Shown piece by piece: positions 25,176 to 33,489 of a stretch of 64,000 nucleotides of DNA. Positions within the stretch are counted from its first letter, which is position 1; each line of letters opens with the position of its first letter. The position numbers and the translations under genes are program-made. Origin of the DNA: an uncultured Microbacteriaceae bacterium (GTDB lineage Bacteria; Actinomycetota; Actinomycetes; Actinomycetales; Microbacteriaceae); the NCBI GenBank assembly GCA_947487835.1, contig CANKXX010000006.1, forward strand, positions 186,001 through 250,000. The letters run 5' to 3'. A model generated the notes under the pieces. The model was not told the origin of the DNA. It did not search any database and worked only from the letters and a program-made list of their open reading frames with translations.

Positions 25176-25181
25176 AGACTA
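25176..25181 (-). promoter_or_regulatory. -10 hexamer of leaderless promoter for purD
   Basis: TAGTCT on the minus strand, six bases before the GTG at 25169. There is no leader in which a riboswitch could sit. Confidence 0.55.
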
Positions 25182-25225
25182 TCGGCGGGCGGAAGCGGCG
25201 CGGTCGGCCGGGTCTCGGAGAGACG

Positions 25226-25355
25226 CGGTCGCTGCGCACCCTCGGTCGCTGAGCACCCACGGTCGATGAGCACCCTCGGTCGCTGCGCACCCACGGTCGC
25301 TGAGCTTGTCGGAGCGACGGGAGGTGAGTCGCGTCCCTTCGACGGGCTCAGGGAC
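25226..25355. repeat. 17-bp tandem array leading into two REP-like hairpins
   Basis: The unit CGGTCGCTGMGCACCCW starts at 25226, 25243, 25260 and 25277. The fifth start at 25294 continues as a complete REP-like hairpin (25296-25318, GTCGCT pairing with AGCGAC). A second hairpin in the other orientation follows at 25333-25355 (GTCCCT with AGGGAC). The 279-bp gap between the divergent purD and SCP2-like genes is otherwise empty. Confidence 0.9.
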
Positions 25356-25436
25356 CGGATGGGGACCGGGCGCGCCGGAGCAGTCAGGGACCGAACGGGA
25401 CCGGGTGCGCCGGGAGCCGGGGGAGGGGCGCTGCGG

Positions 25437-25442
25437 CAGGAT
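25437..25442 (+). promoter_or_regulatory. -10 hexamer of leaderless promoter for the SCP2-like gene
   Basis: CAGGAT six bases before the ATG at 25449. Confidence 0.4.
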
Positions 25443-25448
25443 GGAGGC

Positions 25449-25811
25449 ATGGCGAGAGCGAAGATCGAGTCGGAGGCCGGGGGTGCCGCCGTGCGCAGGG
25501 CCCTCGCGGAGGGCGTGGGTGCCGACCGGGACACCACGGCGCTCGCCGTGCGGTACACGCTGCAGGTGCTGGCCGAGAAGGTGCCCGGCGCGACCGTCGA
25601 GGTGCGGGTGCCGCCGTTCGGGGCGGTGCAGTGCATCGAGGGACCCGGCCACACCCGAGGCACCCCGCCCAACGTCATCGAGACCGACCCGGCGACGTGG
25701 CTCGCGCTCGCGACCGGCTCCATGGGCTGGCAGGACGCCCTCGCGACCGGCAAGCTCGGCGCGTCCGGGCAGCGGGCGACGCTCGAGGGACTGCTCCCGC
25801 TGCGCTGGTGA
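25449..25811 (+). CDS. SCP2-like (sterol carrier) family protein
   Basis: A 120-residue protein of the actinobacterial SCP2-like family that is usually encoded next to purine genes. It begins ARAKIESEAGGAAVRRALAE. Later it has VEVRVPPFGAVQCIEG and PNVIETDPATWLALATGSMGW, the conserved core. It carries no catalytic motif. A binding role is inferred from the fold and the function is not established. It stands between purD and a small membrane protein gene on the opposite strand to purD and shows the leaderless start pattern. Confidence 0.75.
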   Translation: MARAKIESEAGGAAVRRALAEGVGADRDTTALAVRYTLQVLAEKVPGATVEVRVPPFGAVQCIEGPGHTRGTPPNVIETDPATWLALATGSMGWQDALATGKLGASGQRATLEGLLPLRW

Positions 25812-25881
25812 CCCGCCCCACCGCGCCCCATCGCGACCGCCGCGGCGCCCGGATTCGGGCGCCGCGCTCAGGCTGGTGGGG

Positions 25882-25887
25882 GAGAAT
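25882..25887 (+). promoter_or_regulatory. -10 hexamer of leaderless promoter
   Basis: GAGAAT six bases before the GTG at 25894. Confidence 0.4.
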
Positions 25888-25893
25888 GACGGG

Positions 25894-26232
25894 GTGACGA
25901 ACGAGCGCGATGACATGTCCGAGGTCCGCATCCGTCGGTCCCCCCGCTACCTGCGGTTCATGGGCGTCGGTGCTGTGATCGGCGTCATCGCGGCCCTGAT
26001 CCTCACGATCGCCTTCCCCGCCGCGGCCGAGTTCAGCTCCGGCCAGGTGTTCGGCTTCCTCGGACTCTTCCTCGTCGTGATCGGCGGGGCGCTCGGCGCG
26101 GTCGTCGCGCTGCTGATCGACCGCGCGAGCACCCGGCGCGCGAAGCCGGCCGTGGTCGAGCGGATCGACCCCGCCACGGACATCGGCGAGGGCACGCCCG
26201 GCCAGCCCGATGTGAGCGACCCCCGGGCCTAG
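25894..26232 (+). CDS. small two-TM membrane protein of unknown function
   Basis: A 112-residue protein with two predicted membrane helices, residues about 25-47 (MGVGAVIGVIAALILTIAF) and about 57-80 (FGFLGLFLVVIGGALGAVVA), and a charged cytoplasmic C-terminal tail. Similar small membrane proteins are found near purine genes in related actinobacteria, but I know of no tested function. A later ATG at 25915 would cost seven residues. The GTG is favoured by the -10-like hexamer six bases upstream. Confidence 0.7.
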   Translation: MTNERDDMSEVRIRRSPRYLRFMGVGAVIGVIAALILTIAFPAAAEFSSGQVFGFLGLFLVVIGGALGAVVALLIDRASTRRAKPAVVERIDPATDIGEGTPGQPDVSDPRA

Positions 26233-26265
26233 CTGCCTGCTTCATAGAACTTCAGCGGCTCGAGG

Positions 26266-26441
26266 CCGGTCAGACCCGGCCGCGGAAGATCCACTCCAGG
26301 CCGCCCTCCTCGCATAACCCGCTCCTGCAGCGGCTCAGACCAGGCGGCGGAAGATCCACTCCAGGCTGTCCTCCTCGCATAACCCGCTCCTGCAGCGGCT
26401 CAGACCGGGCGGCGAAGATCCACTCCAGGCCGTCCTCCTCG
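26266..26441. repeat. 65-bp tandem repeat at the acetyltransferase 3' end
   Basis: The landmark GAAGATCCACTCCAGG occurs at 26285, 26350 and 26414, with spacings of 65 and 64 bases. The unit contains the stop-codon region of the gene. A fragment of a fourth unit (GCGGCTCGAGGCCGGTCAGA) lies just beyond the last stop. Confidence 0.95.
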
Positions 26442-26896
26442 TCGATCTGCTCGCCGACCCGTTCGAAGCCCCGCCGGTGCACCAGGGCGAGTGACGCGGC
26501 GTTGCCGGGGCTGATGCTCGCGCGCACCGAGCGGACGTCTGTCCGCGCCGCGCACCAGTCGAGAAGCGCATCCAGCAGCTCGCCGGCGAGGCCCCTGCCG
26601 CGCAGCTCCGGAAGGACCGTGTAGGAGATCTCCACCTCGCCCGCCTCGTCCGGCGGACCGTGGAAGCCGGAGTGGCCGACAACCTCCCCGTCCCGCAGCG
26701 CGAGCCAGGCCACCCAGGGCTCGTCCCCCGGCCGCTGCTCGATCTGGTCCCGCCGGATGCGCCACAGCCAGTCCTCGGTGAGCAGGAACGCGGGAAGAGA
26801 GGGGAGACGCGCGGCGCGGGCGGCGGCGTCCAGGTCTCCGTCAAGGAGCGCGGCGAGGGCCGCACGCCCCAACGGCCGGAAGCGAACTGAACTCAC
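26270..26896 (-). CDS. GNAT family N-acetyltransferase with a duplicated, frame-shifted C-terminal extension
   Basis: A 208-residue acetyltransferase. The enzyme proper ends near residue 163, with GEVEISYTVLPELRGRGLAGELL as the acetyl-CoA segment and the late GNAASLALVHRRGFERVGEQI block. The rest is a tail created by a 65-bp unit present three times. In the first unit one base is missing compared with the other two, which turns the expected stop (TTC CGC CGC CCG GTC TGA in the undamaged phase) into read-through. The frame then crosses the next two units and ends in the third. TAGGGT six bases before the GTG at 26896 supports the start. Confidence 0.8.
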   Translation of the reverse strand: MSSVRFRPLGRAALAALLDGDLDAAARAARLPSLPAFLLTEDWLWRIRRDQIEQRPGDEPWVAWLALRDGEVVGHSGFHGPPDEAGEVEISYTVLPELRGRGLAGELLDALLDWCAARTDVRSVRASISPGNAASLALVHRRGFERVGEQIDEEDGLEWIFAARSEPLQERVMRGGQPGVDLPPPGLSRCRSGLCEEGGLEWIFRGRV

Positions 26897-26902
26897 CCGG
26901 CC

Positions 26903-26908
26903 ACCCTA
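26903..26908 (-). promoter_or_regulatory. -10 hexamer of leaderless promoter for the acetyltransferase
   Basis: TAGGGT on the minus strand, six bases before the GTG at 26896. The MerR operator lies 37 bp away, so the regulator may also affect this gene. Confidence 0.55.
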
Positions 26909-26944
26909 ACGACGCATTCGTCTCAATCGGCTATGGACAGCACC

Positions 26945-26963
26945 ACTATCCGATAGTCATACT
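26945..26963 (+). promoter_or_regulatory. operator and -10 region of the merR-like gene
   Basis: ACTATC, one base, GATAGT (26945-26957) is a perfect dyad, followed by a further ACTATCC half site at 26961. The probable -10 CATACT (26958-26963) lies six bases before the GTG at 26970. The overlap suggests autoregulation. Confidence 0.55.
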
Positions 26964-26969
26964 ATCCAT

Positions 26970-27719
26970 GTGCGCATGTCCGAACTCAGCCGCGTCAGCG
27001 GCGTCCCCGTTCCCTCCGTGAAGTTCTACCTGCGCGAGGGCCTGCTCCCCGCGGGCCGCCGCGCCGCGGCCAACCAGGCGGAGTACGGGGACGAGCACGT
27101 GTCGCGGCTGCGGCTCATCCGCGCGCTCCTCGACGTCGGCGGGCTGTCGGTGGCCTCGGCGCGCGAGGTCCTCGCGGTCGTGGACGACGAGGACCGCCCC
27201 CTCGCCTCGGTGTTCGACGTCGCCCAGCGGTCCGTCTCCCGCGCGGACCTCTACTCCGCCCGCACGCCCGGCGCCGCGGAGGACCGCATCGACGCGCTCG
27301 TGGAGGAGCGGAACTGGCACGTCTCACCGGGCAACCCCGGCCGGATCGGCGCTGCGGGCGTGGTCGACGCCTTCCTGCGCATCGACCGGCCGGAGCTCGT
27401 CGGTCTCCTCGATCGCTACGCCGACGCGGCCGAGATCGTGGCCCAGGCCGACCTCGCCGCCGTCGCCGGGCAGGAGGACGTGACGGGGATGGCCGAGACC
27501 ATCGTGGCCGGCACCGTGCTCGGCGACGCCATGTTCGCCGCGTTGCGCCGCATGGCGCAGGAGCACGTCACGACTCGGCTCTATCCCGTGTCCGCCGATC
27601 CATCCGCCGACCTCGCCGGCGGCTCACGCCCCTCCACTCCGGACGCGTCCGCACCCACCGCCTCCACCCCGGACGCCTCCACCTCGCACGCACACACCCC
27701 GCACGCCTCCACCCCCTGA
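26970..27719 (+). CDS. MerR family transcriptional regulator
   Basis: A 249-residue MerR regulator. The N-terminal winged helix (MSELSRVSGVPVPSVKFYLR, then EYGDEHVSRLRLIRALLDVG) is clear, followed by a helical domain in place of the metal-binding loop. There are no conserved cysteines, so it does not sense metals in the classic way. The last 40 residues are a Ser/Thr/Pro/Ala/His-rich disordered tail. GTG at 26970 is preferred over ATG at 26976 because of the leaderless spacing. It is followed ten bases later by a membrane protein gene that begins with a similar low-complexity stretch. Confidence 0.82.
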   Translation: MRMSELSRVSGVPVPSVKFYLREGLLPAGRRAAANQAEYGDEHVSRLRLIRALLDVGGLSVASAREVLAVVDDEDRPLASVFDVAQRSVSRADLYSARTPGAAEDRIDALVEERNWHVSPGNPGRIGAAGVVDAFLRIDRPELVGLLDRYADAAEIVAQADLAAVAGQEDVTGMAETIVAGTVLGDAMFAALRRMAQEHVTTRLYPVSADPSADLAGGSRPSTPDASAPTASTPDASTSHAHTPHASTP

Positions 27720-27729
27720 GGAGCACGTC

Positions 27730-28788
27730 ATGAGCACCGCGTCACCCGCAGTCCCGGCGGCCTCGGCCGCGCCGACCCCCACCCCCTCCGCGCCCGCTGC
27801 CTCCACTCCCACTGCCTCCCCCTCTTCCGTGCCGACCCCCTCCGGCCCCACCCCCGCCCTGCGGTCCGGTCAGTGGCACCGTCCCCTGCTCCGGCTCGCG
27901 GCCGCCATGGCCCTGCTCGCCGTCGTGGCGCTGGTCGCGCGCTTCGTCGACCCGCGGGAGATCACGGGCGCCAACGCCTGGGACAAGCCGCTCAAGTTCG
28001 CCCTGTCGACGCTCATCTACGCGGTGACCTGGTCGTGGCTCATCGGGCAGCTCGATCGCGGGCGCCGCATCGCGTCGCTCGCGGGCAGCGGCATGGTCGT
28101 GCTGTTCCTCGCCGAGATCGTAATCATCGCCGGGGCGGCCGCCGTCGGCAGCACGAGCCACTTCAACGTGTCGACACCGCTCCATGCGGCGATGTGGACG
28201 ATCATGGCGGTGTCGATCTCGGCGCTCTGGGTCGCGTCCCTCGTCGCCGCGGCGCAGCTCTTCCGCAATCCGCTCGGCGACCGGGCGCGCACGCTCGCGG
28301 TGCGGTCGGGCGCGGTGATCGCGCTCATGGGCCTCGCCCTCGGGTTCCTGATGACCGGCCCCACCGCGGACCAACTGGCGGACTACCGCGGCATCGCCGG
28401 TGCCCACACCGTCGGCCTCGCGGACGGCGGCCCCGGGCTGCCGGTCCTCGGCTGGAGCACCGTCGCGGGCGACCTCCGCATCCCGCACTTCATCGGGATG
28501 CACGCGCTGCAGGCGATCCCGCTCGCGCTGATCGGGATCGAGCTGCTGTCCCGCCGGATCCCCGCGCTGCGCGACGCTCGCCTGCGGTCCGCCCTGGTGT
28601 GGATCGGCACCGGCGCCTACGCGGCGGTGCTCGCGCTGGTGACCGTGCAGGCCCTGGCCGGCCAGTCGATCGTGCGGCCGGACGGCCTCACGGTGATCGC
28701 CGGCGTCGCCATCGCGGTGGTCACCGTCGCCGCGGCGGTCACGGCCGCGGTCATCACCGGGCGCAGAGCGCGACGCATCTCCGGCTGA
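27730..28788 (+). CDS. multi-pass membrane protein of unknown function
   Basis: A 352-residue protein with a 45-residue Pro/Ser/Thr/Ala-rich N-terminal segment and about eight membrane helices (for example LLRLAAAMALLAVVALVARFV and VIAGVAIAVVTVAAAVTAAV). Conserved-looking loops include ANAWDKPLKFALSTLIYAVTW and HFIGMHALQAIPLALIG. Both hold polar or histidine residues next to helices, so a redox or transport role is possible but cannot be named. It is cotranscribed with the MerR gene and is probably its target. Confidence 0.7.
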   Translation: MSTASPAVPAASAAPTPTPSAPAASTPTASPSSVPTPSGPTPALRSGQWHRPLLRLAAAMALLAVVALVARFVDPREITGANAWDKPLKFALSTLIYAVTWSWLIGQLDRGRRIASLAGSGMVVLFLAEIVIIAGAAAVGSTSHFNVSTPLHAAMWTIMAVSISALWVASLVAAAQLFRNPLGDRARTLAVRSGAVIALMGLALGFLMTGPTADQLADYRGIAGAHTVGLADGGPGLPVLGWSTVAGDLRIPHFIGMHALQAIPLALIGIELLSRRIPALRDARLRSALVWIGTGAYAAVLALVTVQALAGQSIVRPDGLTVIAGVAIAVVTVAAAVTAAVITGRRARRISG

Positions 28789-28827
28789 TGATGTCCGGCG
28801 CCGCGAGGCGCCGGTGGGGAGGGCGGC

Positions 28828-30288
28828 TCAGCTGAGCTGGGTCGCCTCGACCCACGCGAGGTACTCCGGACTCACCTGACCGGTGACGTACTCGCCCGTG
28901 AAGCAGCTCATCTCGAGCTCGGAGACGTTCGAGCCCTCGGTGATCGCGGCGAACATGTCCTCGACCTCCTGGTAGATGAGGTGGTCGGCGCCGAGCTCCG
29001 CGGCGATCTCGGGGATCTTCCGGCCGGACGCGATGAGCTCCTCGCGCGACGGCATGTTGATGCCGTACACGTGCGGGTAGCGCACGGGCGGGGCGGCAGA
29101 CGTGAAGGTGACCTCGTTGGCGCCGGCGGCGCGGGCCATCTCGACGATCTCGCGCGAGGTCGTGCCGCGCACGATGGAGTCGTCGACGATCAGCACGTTC
29201 TTGCCCTTGAACTCCGAGCTCATGGCGTTCAGCTTCTGCCGCACCGACTTCTTGCGCTGCGCCTGCCCCGGCATGATGAAGGTCCGGCCGACGTAGCGGT
29301 TCTTGTAGAAGCCCTCGCGGTACTCGATGCCGAGCTTCTGCGCGACCTGCATGGCGGCCGGGCGGGAGGAGTCCGGGATCGGCATCACGACGTCGATGTC
29401 GCCCGTGGGGGCGTACCGGGCGATGGTGTCGGCGAGGCGGTTGCCCATCCGCAGCCGGGCCTCGTACACCGAGATGCCGTTCATCACGGAGTCGGGGCGG
29501 GCGAGGTAGACGTACTCGAACGAGCAGGGCACGAGGCGGGGTTCGCGCGCGGTCTGCCGGGAGGTCATCGAGCCGTCCAGGGCGATGAAGATGGCCTCGC
29601 CCGGCGCGACGTCGCGCACGATCTCGAAGCCGAGGCTCTCCATGACGAGGGACTCGGACGCGACGATCCACTCCTCGCCGCCCGTCTCCTCCGCGATGCG
29701 GCGGCCGAGCGTGAGCGGGCGGATGCCGTACGGGTCGCGGAACGCGAGCAGGCCGTGGCCGGCGATGAGCGCGATCGAGGCGTACGAGCCCTCGACCCGC
29801 TGGTGCACGCGGGAGAGGGCGTTGAACACGTCGTCCGCGTCGAGGCCGGGGCCCTTGACCTCCGCCTGCAGCTCGTGGGCGAGGATGTTGAGCAGCAGCT
29901 CGGTGTCCGACGAGGTGTTGAGGTGCCGGCGGTCGATGTCCCCGAGCTCCTTGGTGAGCTCGCGCGTGTTCGTGAGGTTGCCGTTGTGGACGAGGATGAT
30001 GCCGTGCGGCGCGTTCACGTAGAACGGCTGCGTCTCCTCCTCGTTCGCGGCCGAGCCCTTCGTGACGTAACGCACGTGGCCGAGGCCCATCGTGCCGGTC
30101 AGGGTGCGCATGTCGCGCGTGCGGAACGCCTCGCGCACCTGACCGCGCGCCTTGACCATGTGGAAGCGGCTGCCGTCCGCGGTCGCGATGCCGGCCGAGT
30201 CCTGTCCGCGGTGCTGCAGCAGGAGCAGGCTGTCGTAGAGAAGCTGGTTGGCGGGCAGGGGAGAGACAACACCGACAATGCCGCACAT
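28828..30288 (-). CDS. purF: amidophosphoribosyltransferase
   Basis: A 486-residue enzyme for the first step of purine synthesis (PRPP plus glutamine to phosphoribosylamine). The N-terminal nucleophile glutaminase starts MCGIVGVVSP, so Cys2 becomes the nucleophile after Met removal, without the propeptide seen in some species. The PRPP-binding motif NVLIVDDSIVRGTTSREIV is near residue 350. C-terminal cysteines of the iron-sulfur type (Cys at SELEMSCFTGEYVTG and elsewhere) suggest a Bacillus-type enzyme with partial cluster ligands. It is divergent from purM. The leader contains a perfect 14-base GC palindrome. Confidence 0.95.
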   Translation of the reverse strand: MCGIVGVVSPLPANQLLYDSLLLLQHRGQDSAGIATADGSRFHMVKARGQVREAFRTRDMRTLTGTMGLGHVRYVTKGSAANEEETQPFYVNAPHGIILVHNGNLTNTRELTKELGDIDRRHLNTSSDTELLLNILAHELQAEVKGPGLDADDVFNALSRVHQRVEGSYASIALIAGHGLLAFRDPYGIRPLTLGRRIAEETGGEEWIVASESLVMESLGFEIVRDVAPGEAIFIALDGSMTSRQTAREPRLVPCSFEYVYLARPDSVMNGISVYEARLRMGNRLADTIARYAPTGDIDVVMPIPDSSRPAAMQVAQKLGIEYREGFYKNRYVGRTFIMPGQAQRKKSVRQKLNAMSSEFKGKNVLIVDDSIVRGTTSREIVEMARAAGANEVTFTSAAPPVRYPHVYGINMPSREELIASGRKIPEIAAELGADHLIYQEVEDMFAAITEGSNVSELEMSCFTGEYVTGQVSPEYLAWVEATQLS

Positions 30289-30341
30289 GCTTGAGTCGAG
30301 CTCCAGGGGGTTCGGGGTTGGCCAGCAGACGGGCCGGGAAC

Positions 30342-30355
30342 GCCGCGCGCGCGGC
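30342..30355. other. GC palindrome in the purF leader
   Basis: GCCGCGCGCGCGGC, a perfect 14-base palindrome, lies just after a TAGACG -10-like hexamer (30358-30363, minus strand) and 54 bases before purF. It may be a binding site or simply a result of high GC content. Confidence 0.3.
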
Positions 30356-30438
30356 ATCGTCTAGTTTCTCACGCTTACCCGGTGTGCCGGGACCGGGATC
30401 AGCGCCCAGAGCGAACGCTGCCGCGCCGCCCGCCTCGG

Positions 30439-30444
30439 TATCGT
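30439..30444 (+). promoter_or_regulatory. -10 hexamer of leaderless promoter for purM
   Basis: TATCGT seven bases before the GTG at 30452. It supports that start over the GTG at 30443, which lies inside the hexamer. Confidence 0.55.
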
Positions 30445-30451
30445 GTACCGG

Positions 30452-31567
30452 GTGAGCACACCCAGCGCATCATCGTCCTATGCCGCAGCCGGAGTCGACA
30501 CCGCGGCGGGGGACCTGGCCGTCGAGCTCATGAAGCAGGCGGTCTCCGCCACCCACACGGGCAACGTCCTCGGCGGTTTCGGTGGATTCGCCGGGCTGTT
30601 CGACGTCTCCTTCCTCAAGGACTTCCGCCGCCCGCTGCTCGCCACCTCCACCGACGGCGTCGGCACGAAGGTCGCCATCGCGCAGGCCATCGACAAGCAC
30701 GACACCATCGGCCAGGACCTCGTGGGCATGGTCGTCGACGACATCATCGTGGTCGGTGCGCGTCCGCTGTTCATGACGGACTACATCGCGTGCGGCAAGG
30801 TCGTGCCCGGTCGCATCGCGGACATCGTGGCCGGCATCGCCCGCGCCTGCGCCGAGACGGGCACCGCACTCGTCGGCGGCGAGACCGCGGAGCACCCCGG
30901 GCTGCTCGGGCCGGACGACTACGACGTCGCGGGCGCAGCCGTCGGCGCGGTCGAGGCGGACGCCCTGCTCGGCGCCGAGCGGGTGCGCGACGGTGACGTG
31001 GTGCTCGCCCTCGAGTCCTCGGGTCTGCACTCCAACGGATTCTCCCTCGTCCGCCACATCCTGGCGCAGCGGGGCATCGGGTTCCGCGACACCTCCGCCG
31101 AGCTCGGCGGCGTGGTCGGCGAGGCGCTGCTCGAGCCGACCCGCCTGTACACCGGGCCGCTGCTGCGCCTGCTGGACGACCCGGCGCTCGCCGGCGCCGT
31201 GCACTCGCTGAGCCACGTCACGGGCGGCGGCATAGCCGCGAACCTGGCGCGCGTGCTTCCGCGCGGATCCTGGGTCGAGGTGGACCGGTCGACCTGGTCG
31301 CCCGGCAGCGTGTTCCGCGTCCTCGCCGACATGTCCGGCTCGCCGCTGGAGAGCACCGAGGGCACCTGGAACCTCGGCGTCGGCATGTTCGCGGTCGTCG
31401 CCGCGGAGTCGGCGGATGCGGCGGCAGCGGCGCTCACCGCGGGCGGCATCCCGACGTGGACGGTCGGCACGGTGTCCACCGCCGAGCGCGACCTCGCGGG
31501 CTTCGAGCAGGGCGCCAAGGGCGTCGACGGCGGCGCGGTCCGCCTCGTGGGCGCCTACGCCTCCTGA
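30452..31567 (+). CDS. purM: phosphoribosylformylglycinamidine cyclo-ligase
   Basis: A 371-residue AIR synthetase, which closes FGAM to AIR with ATP. SSYAAAGVDTAAGD opens the protein as usual. Then come the ATP-binding STDGVGTKVAIA, the DIIVVGARPLFMTDYIACG signature, GGETAEHPGLL and HVTGGGIAANLARVLP. It stands alone, divergent from purF, with a leaderless-type promoter. The GTG at 30443 is possible as a start but would overlap the -10 element. Confidence 0.95.
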   Translation: MSTPSASSSYAAAGVDTAAGDLAVELMKQAVSATHTGNVLGGFGGFAGLFDVSFLKDFRRPLLATSTDGVGTKVAIAQAIDKHDTIGQDLVGMVVDDIIVVGARPLFMTDYIACGKVVPGRIADIVAGIARACAETGTALVGGETAEHPGLLGPDDYDVAGAAVGAVEADALLGAERVRDGDVVLALESSGLHSNGFSLVRHILAQRGIGFRDTSAELGGVVGEALLEPTRLYTGPLLRLLDDPALAGAVHSLSHVTGGGIAANLARVLPRGSWVEVDRSTWSPGSVFRVLADMSGSPLESTEGTWNLGVGMFAVVAAESADAAAAALTAGGIPTWTVGTVSTAERDLAGFEQGAKGVDGGAVRLVGAYAS

Positions 31568-31826
31568 CCCGCGCGCACGGAGGGGTTGAGAGACTCGCGT
31601 CCCTTCGACAGGCTCAGGGACCGTATGTGGGCGACGCGCGAACACGTCAAGTGCCCGTCTTTTGCGGGCTCACCCCACGGTCGCTGAGCTTGTCGAAGCG
31701 ACGGTACGGATGTCGAGAGCTCGCGTCCCATCGACAGGCGCAGGGACCGTATGGGGGCGACGCGGACGCGTCCAGAAGCTCGCCCTTCGACGGTGGCAGG
31801 CACCGTCGTGCGGAGAAACGGAGGGG
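31568..31826. repeat. gap with three REP-like hairpins
   Basis: Three copies lie between convergent purM and DUF3073 genes. They are 31599-31621 (GTCCCT/AGGGAC), 31680-31702 (GTCGCT/AGCGAC) and 31725-31747 (GTCCCA/AGGGAC, one mismatch). The first and third are also followed by the shared CCGTATG(T/G)GGGCGACGCG, so the repeat extends about 18 bases beyond the hairpin. No gene was seen. Confidence 0.9.
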
Positions 31827-32012
31827 TCAGGCGAGCTTCTGCTCGTCCTCCGGGGTCACGTATTCGGCCCACTTGGCGGCCTCGGGCGGCAGCTCATCGT
31901 GCGAGTGGCTGGTCAGCTCGCGCTCCAGCTCGTTGTAGTTCGTCTCCGGGCTGAAGTACTTCAACTCGCGAGCCACCTTGGTGTGCTTCGCTTTTTGACG
32001 GCCGCGCCCCAT
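31827..32012 (-). CDS. DUF3073 family protein
   Basis: A 61-residue basic protein that begins GRGRQKAKHTKVARELKYFS and continues NYNELERELTSHS. It is the conserved actinobacterial DUF3073 family, often found beside purM or purF. No function is known to me. The ATG at 32012 is preceded by AAGGGGG at normal spacing. Its small size, lysine-rich start and acidic end are typical of the family. Confidence 0.88.
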   Translation of the reverse strand: MGRGRQKAKHTKVARELKYFSPETNYNELERELTSHSHDELPPEAAKWAEYVTPEDEQKLA

Positions 32013-32314
32013 GCGAGACCCCCTTAGAGATTCAGGCCGAGTTGGCGGACCACCCGGATCAGGCAAACAGAAACGAAAAAACCTAACGGCCAGCTTAGCA
32101 CGGGGCACGGAGGCCCCTCGGCCCGTCCACCGCCGCGGGCGGCTCTCCCACAGCTTCCCCCGCCGCCCCGATCCGCGCAATTCGGCGACGCCGACGGGCG
32201 GGTCATCCGCAGCATTCTCGAAGCGGCCACGTTCGGCGCGCGGCGCCGGAGTGGGGGAGGATTGCGGGGGCCGAAAGCCCGAGGACGACCGGACGAGAAG
32301 GGACAGGCACGGAC

Positions 32315-32659
32315 GTGAATCCCGCTCCGCTGTTCACCGCGGCGACGTGCGCGTACGGGGCGAACGTCGCGCTGGGCTCCGGGGTCGCGCTCGGCGTCGT
32401 CGACACCTCGTCGTTCCGCTGGATCCACCACGCCGTCTACATTGCGACCTGCCTGCTCGCCGGAGCGTCCGTGAGCTCCGTGGCGTGGAGCCGCAGCCGG
32501 GCCGGCTGGGTGCTGCTGCCGGCCGCGCTGCCGCTCGCCGCCCTCGCGCGCCTCGGCGCCCGCCCGCAGCGCCGCCACGCGCTGGTGGCCCTCGCGGCCG
32601 CCCCGTTCTTCGTCCTCGGACTGATCGCATCGAAAGAGGTAGGGCATGGAGTTCCTTGA
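32315..32659 (+). CDS. small membrane protein of unknown function
   Basis: A 114-residue protein with about four predicted membrane helices, including [20 protein letters not shown] and [20 protein letters not shown] basic RRH stretch separates the last two. It starts at GTG. Its 3' end overlaps the nitroreductase start by 14 bases, so the two are probably cotranscribed. The family is not recognised. Confidence 0.65.
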   Translation: MNPAPLFTAATCAYGANVALGSGVALGVVDTSSFRWIHHAVYIATCLLAGASVSSVAWSRSRAGWVLLPAALPLAALARLGARPQRRHALVALAAAPFFVLGLIASKEVGHGVP

Positions 32660-33437
32660 CGTCGTGCGCTCGCGCAAGACCACGAACGGGCCGTTCCTGC
32701 CCGATCCTGTCAGCGAGGAGCACCAGCGCCTGCTGATGGAGGTCGCCGGTCGCGCGCCGTCCCAGCTGAACAGTCAGCCGTGGCGGTTCGTGATCATCGA
32801 GGAGCGCGAGACCATCGACGCCGTCGCGCGGATCAGCGGCGAGAGCATGACGCAGGTGATGGCCGAGGGCACGTTCTTCGAGCGCTACAAGCCGTACTTC
32901 CGCTTCAGCGCGGCCGAGATGGACGAGAAGCGCAGCGGGATGCTGTTCGACCAGCTGCCCATGCTGCTGCGCCCGTTCACCAAGCAGGTGTTCACCGACA
33001 AGGGCCAGGGCGTGATGAACCGGCTGCGGGTGCCGCAGAAGCTGGGCGAGGAGAACCGCAGGCTCGTGCAGGGGTCGCCGATGCTGCTCGCCGTGCTGCT
33101 CGACCGCTCCGAGTACCGGCCCGGGCAGCTGTCCGCCTTCTATTCCGTATTCAGCATGGGCGCCGCCATGGAGAACGTGTGGCTGACCACGGCCGAGCTC
33201 GGCATGGGCATCCAGTTCGTGTCGTTCCCCATGGAGGTGCCGGAGAACTGGGTGCGCATCCAGGAGCTGCTCAAGGTGCCCGACGAGCTCGAGCTGATGG
33301 CGGTGTACCGGCTCGGCTACCTGCCGAAGGATCAGCGCCGGCCCGCCATCGACTGGTCGAGCAGGCAGCGCAAGCTCCCGTCGCAGTACGTCTTCCGCGG
33401 CACCTGCGAGACGCCGCAGCCGGGCTGGGACGATTAG
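32646..33437 (+). CDS. nitroreductase family protein
   Basis: A 263-residue FMN-dependent nitroreductase-like oxidoreductase. [14 protein letters not shown] near the N terminus and [18 protein letters not shown] (residues about 38-55) are the FMN-binding motifs. The later [19 protein letters not shown] block is the second conserved segment. Such enzymes use NAD(P)H to reduce nitro groups, quinones or flavins. The physiological substrate is unknown. It follows the small membrane protein gene with overlap and precedes a flavin monooxygenase-like gene. Confidence 0.88.
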   Translation: MEFLDVVRSRKTTNGPFLPDPVSEEHQRLLMEVAGRAPSQLNSQPWRFVIIEERETIDAVARISGESMTQVMAEGTFFERYKPYFRFSAAEMDEKRSGMLFDQLPMLLRPFTKQVFTDKGQGVMNRLRVPQKLGEENRRLVQGSPMLLAVLLDRSEYRPGQLSAFYSVFSMGAAMENVWLTTAELGMGIQFVSFPMEVPENWVRIQELLKVPDELELMAVYRLGYLPKDQRRPAIDWSSRQRKLPSQYVFRGTCETPQPGWDD

Positions 33438-33489
33438 CGCCGACGCCCGGGGCGGTTCTCCGGCGGATTCTGGCGCCGACGCCCGCGTC

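Noticed and set aside
25226-25295. 17-bp repeats as regulator binding sites (iterons)
   Set aside because: They run into and share sequence with the REP-like hairpin family found elsewhere, so expansion of one arm is the simpler reading.
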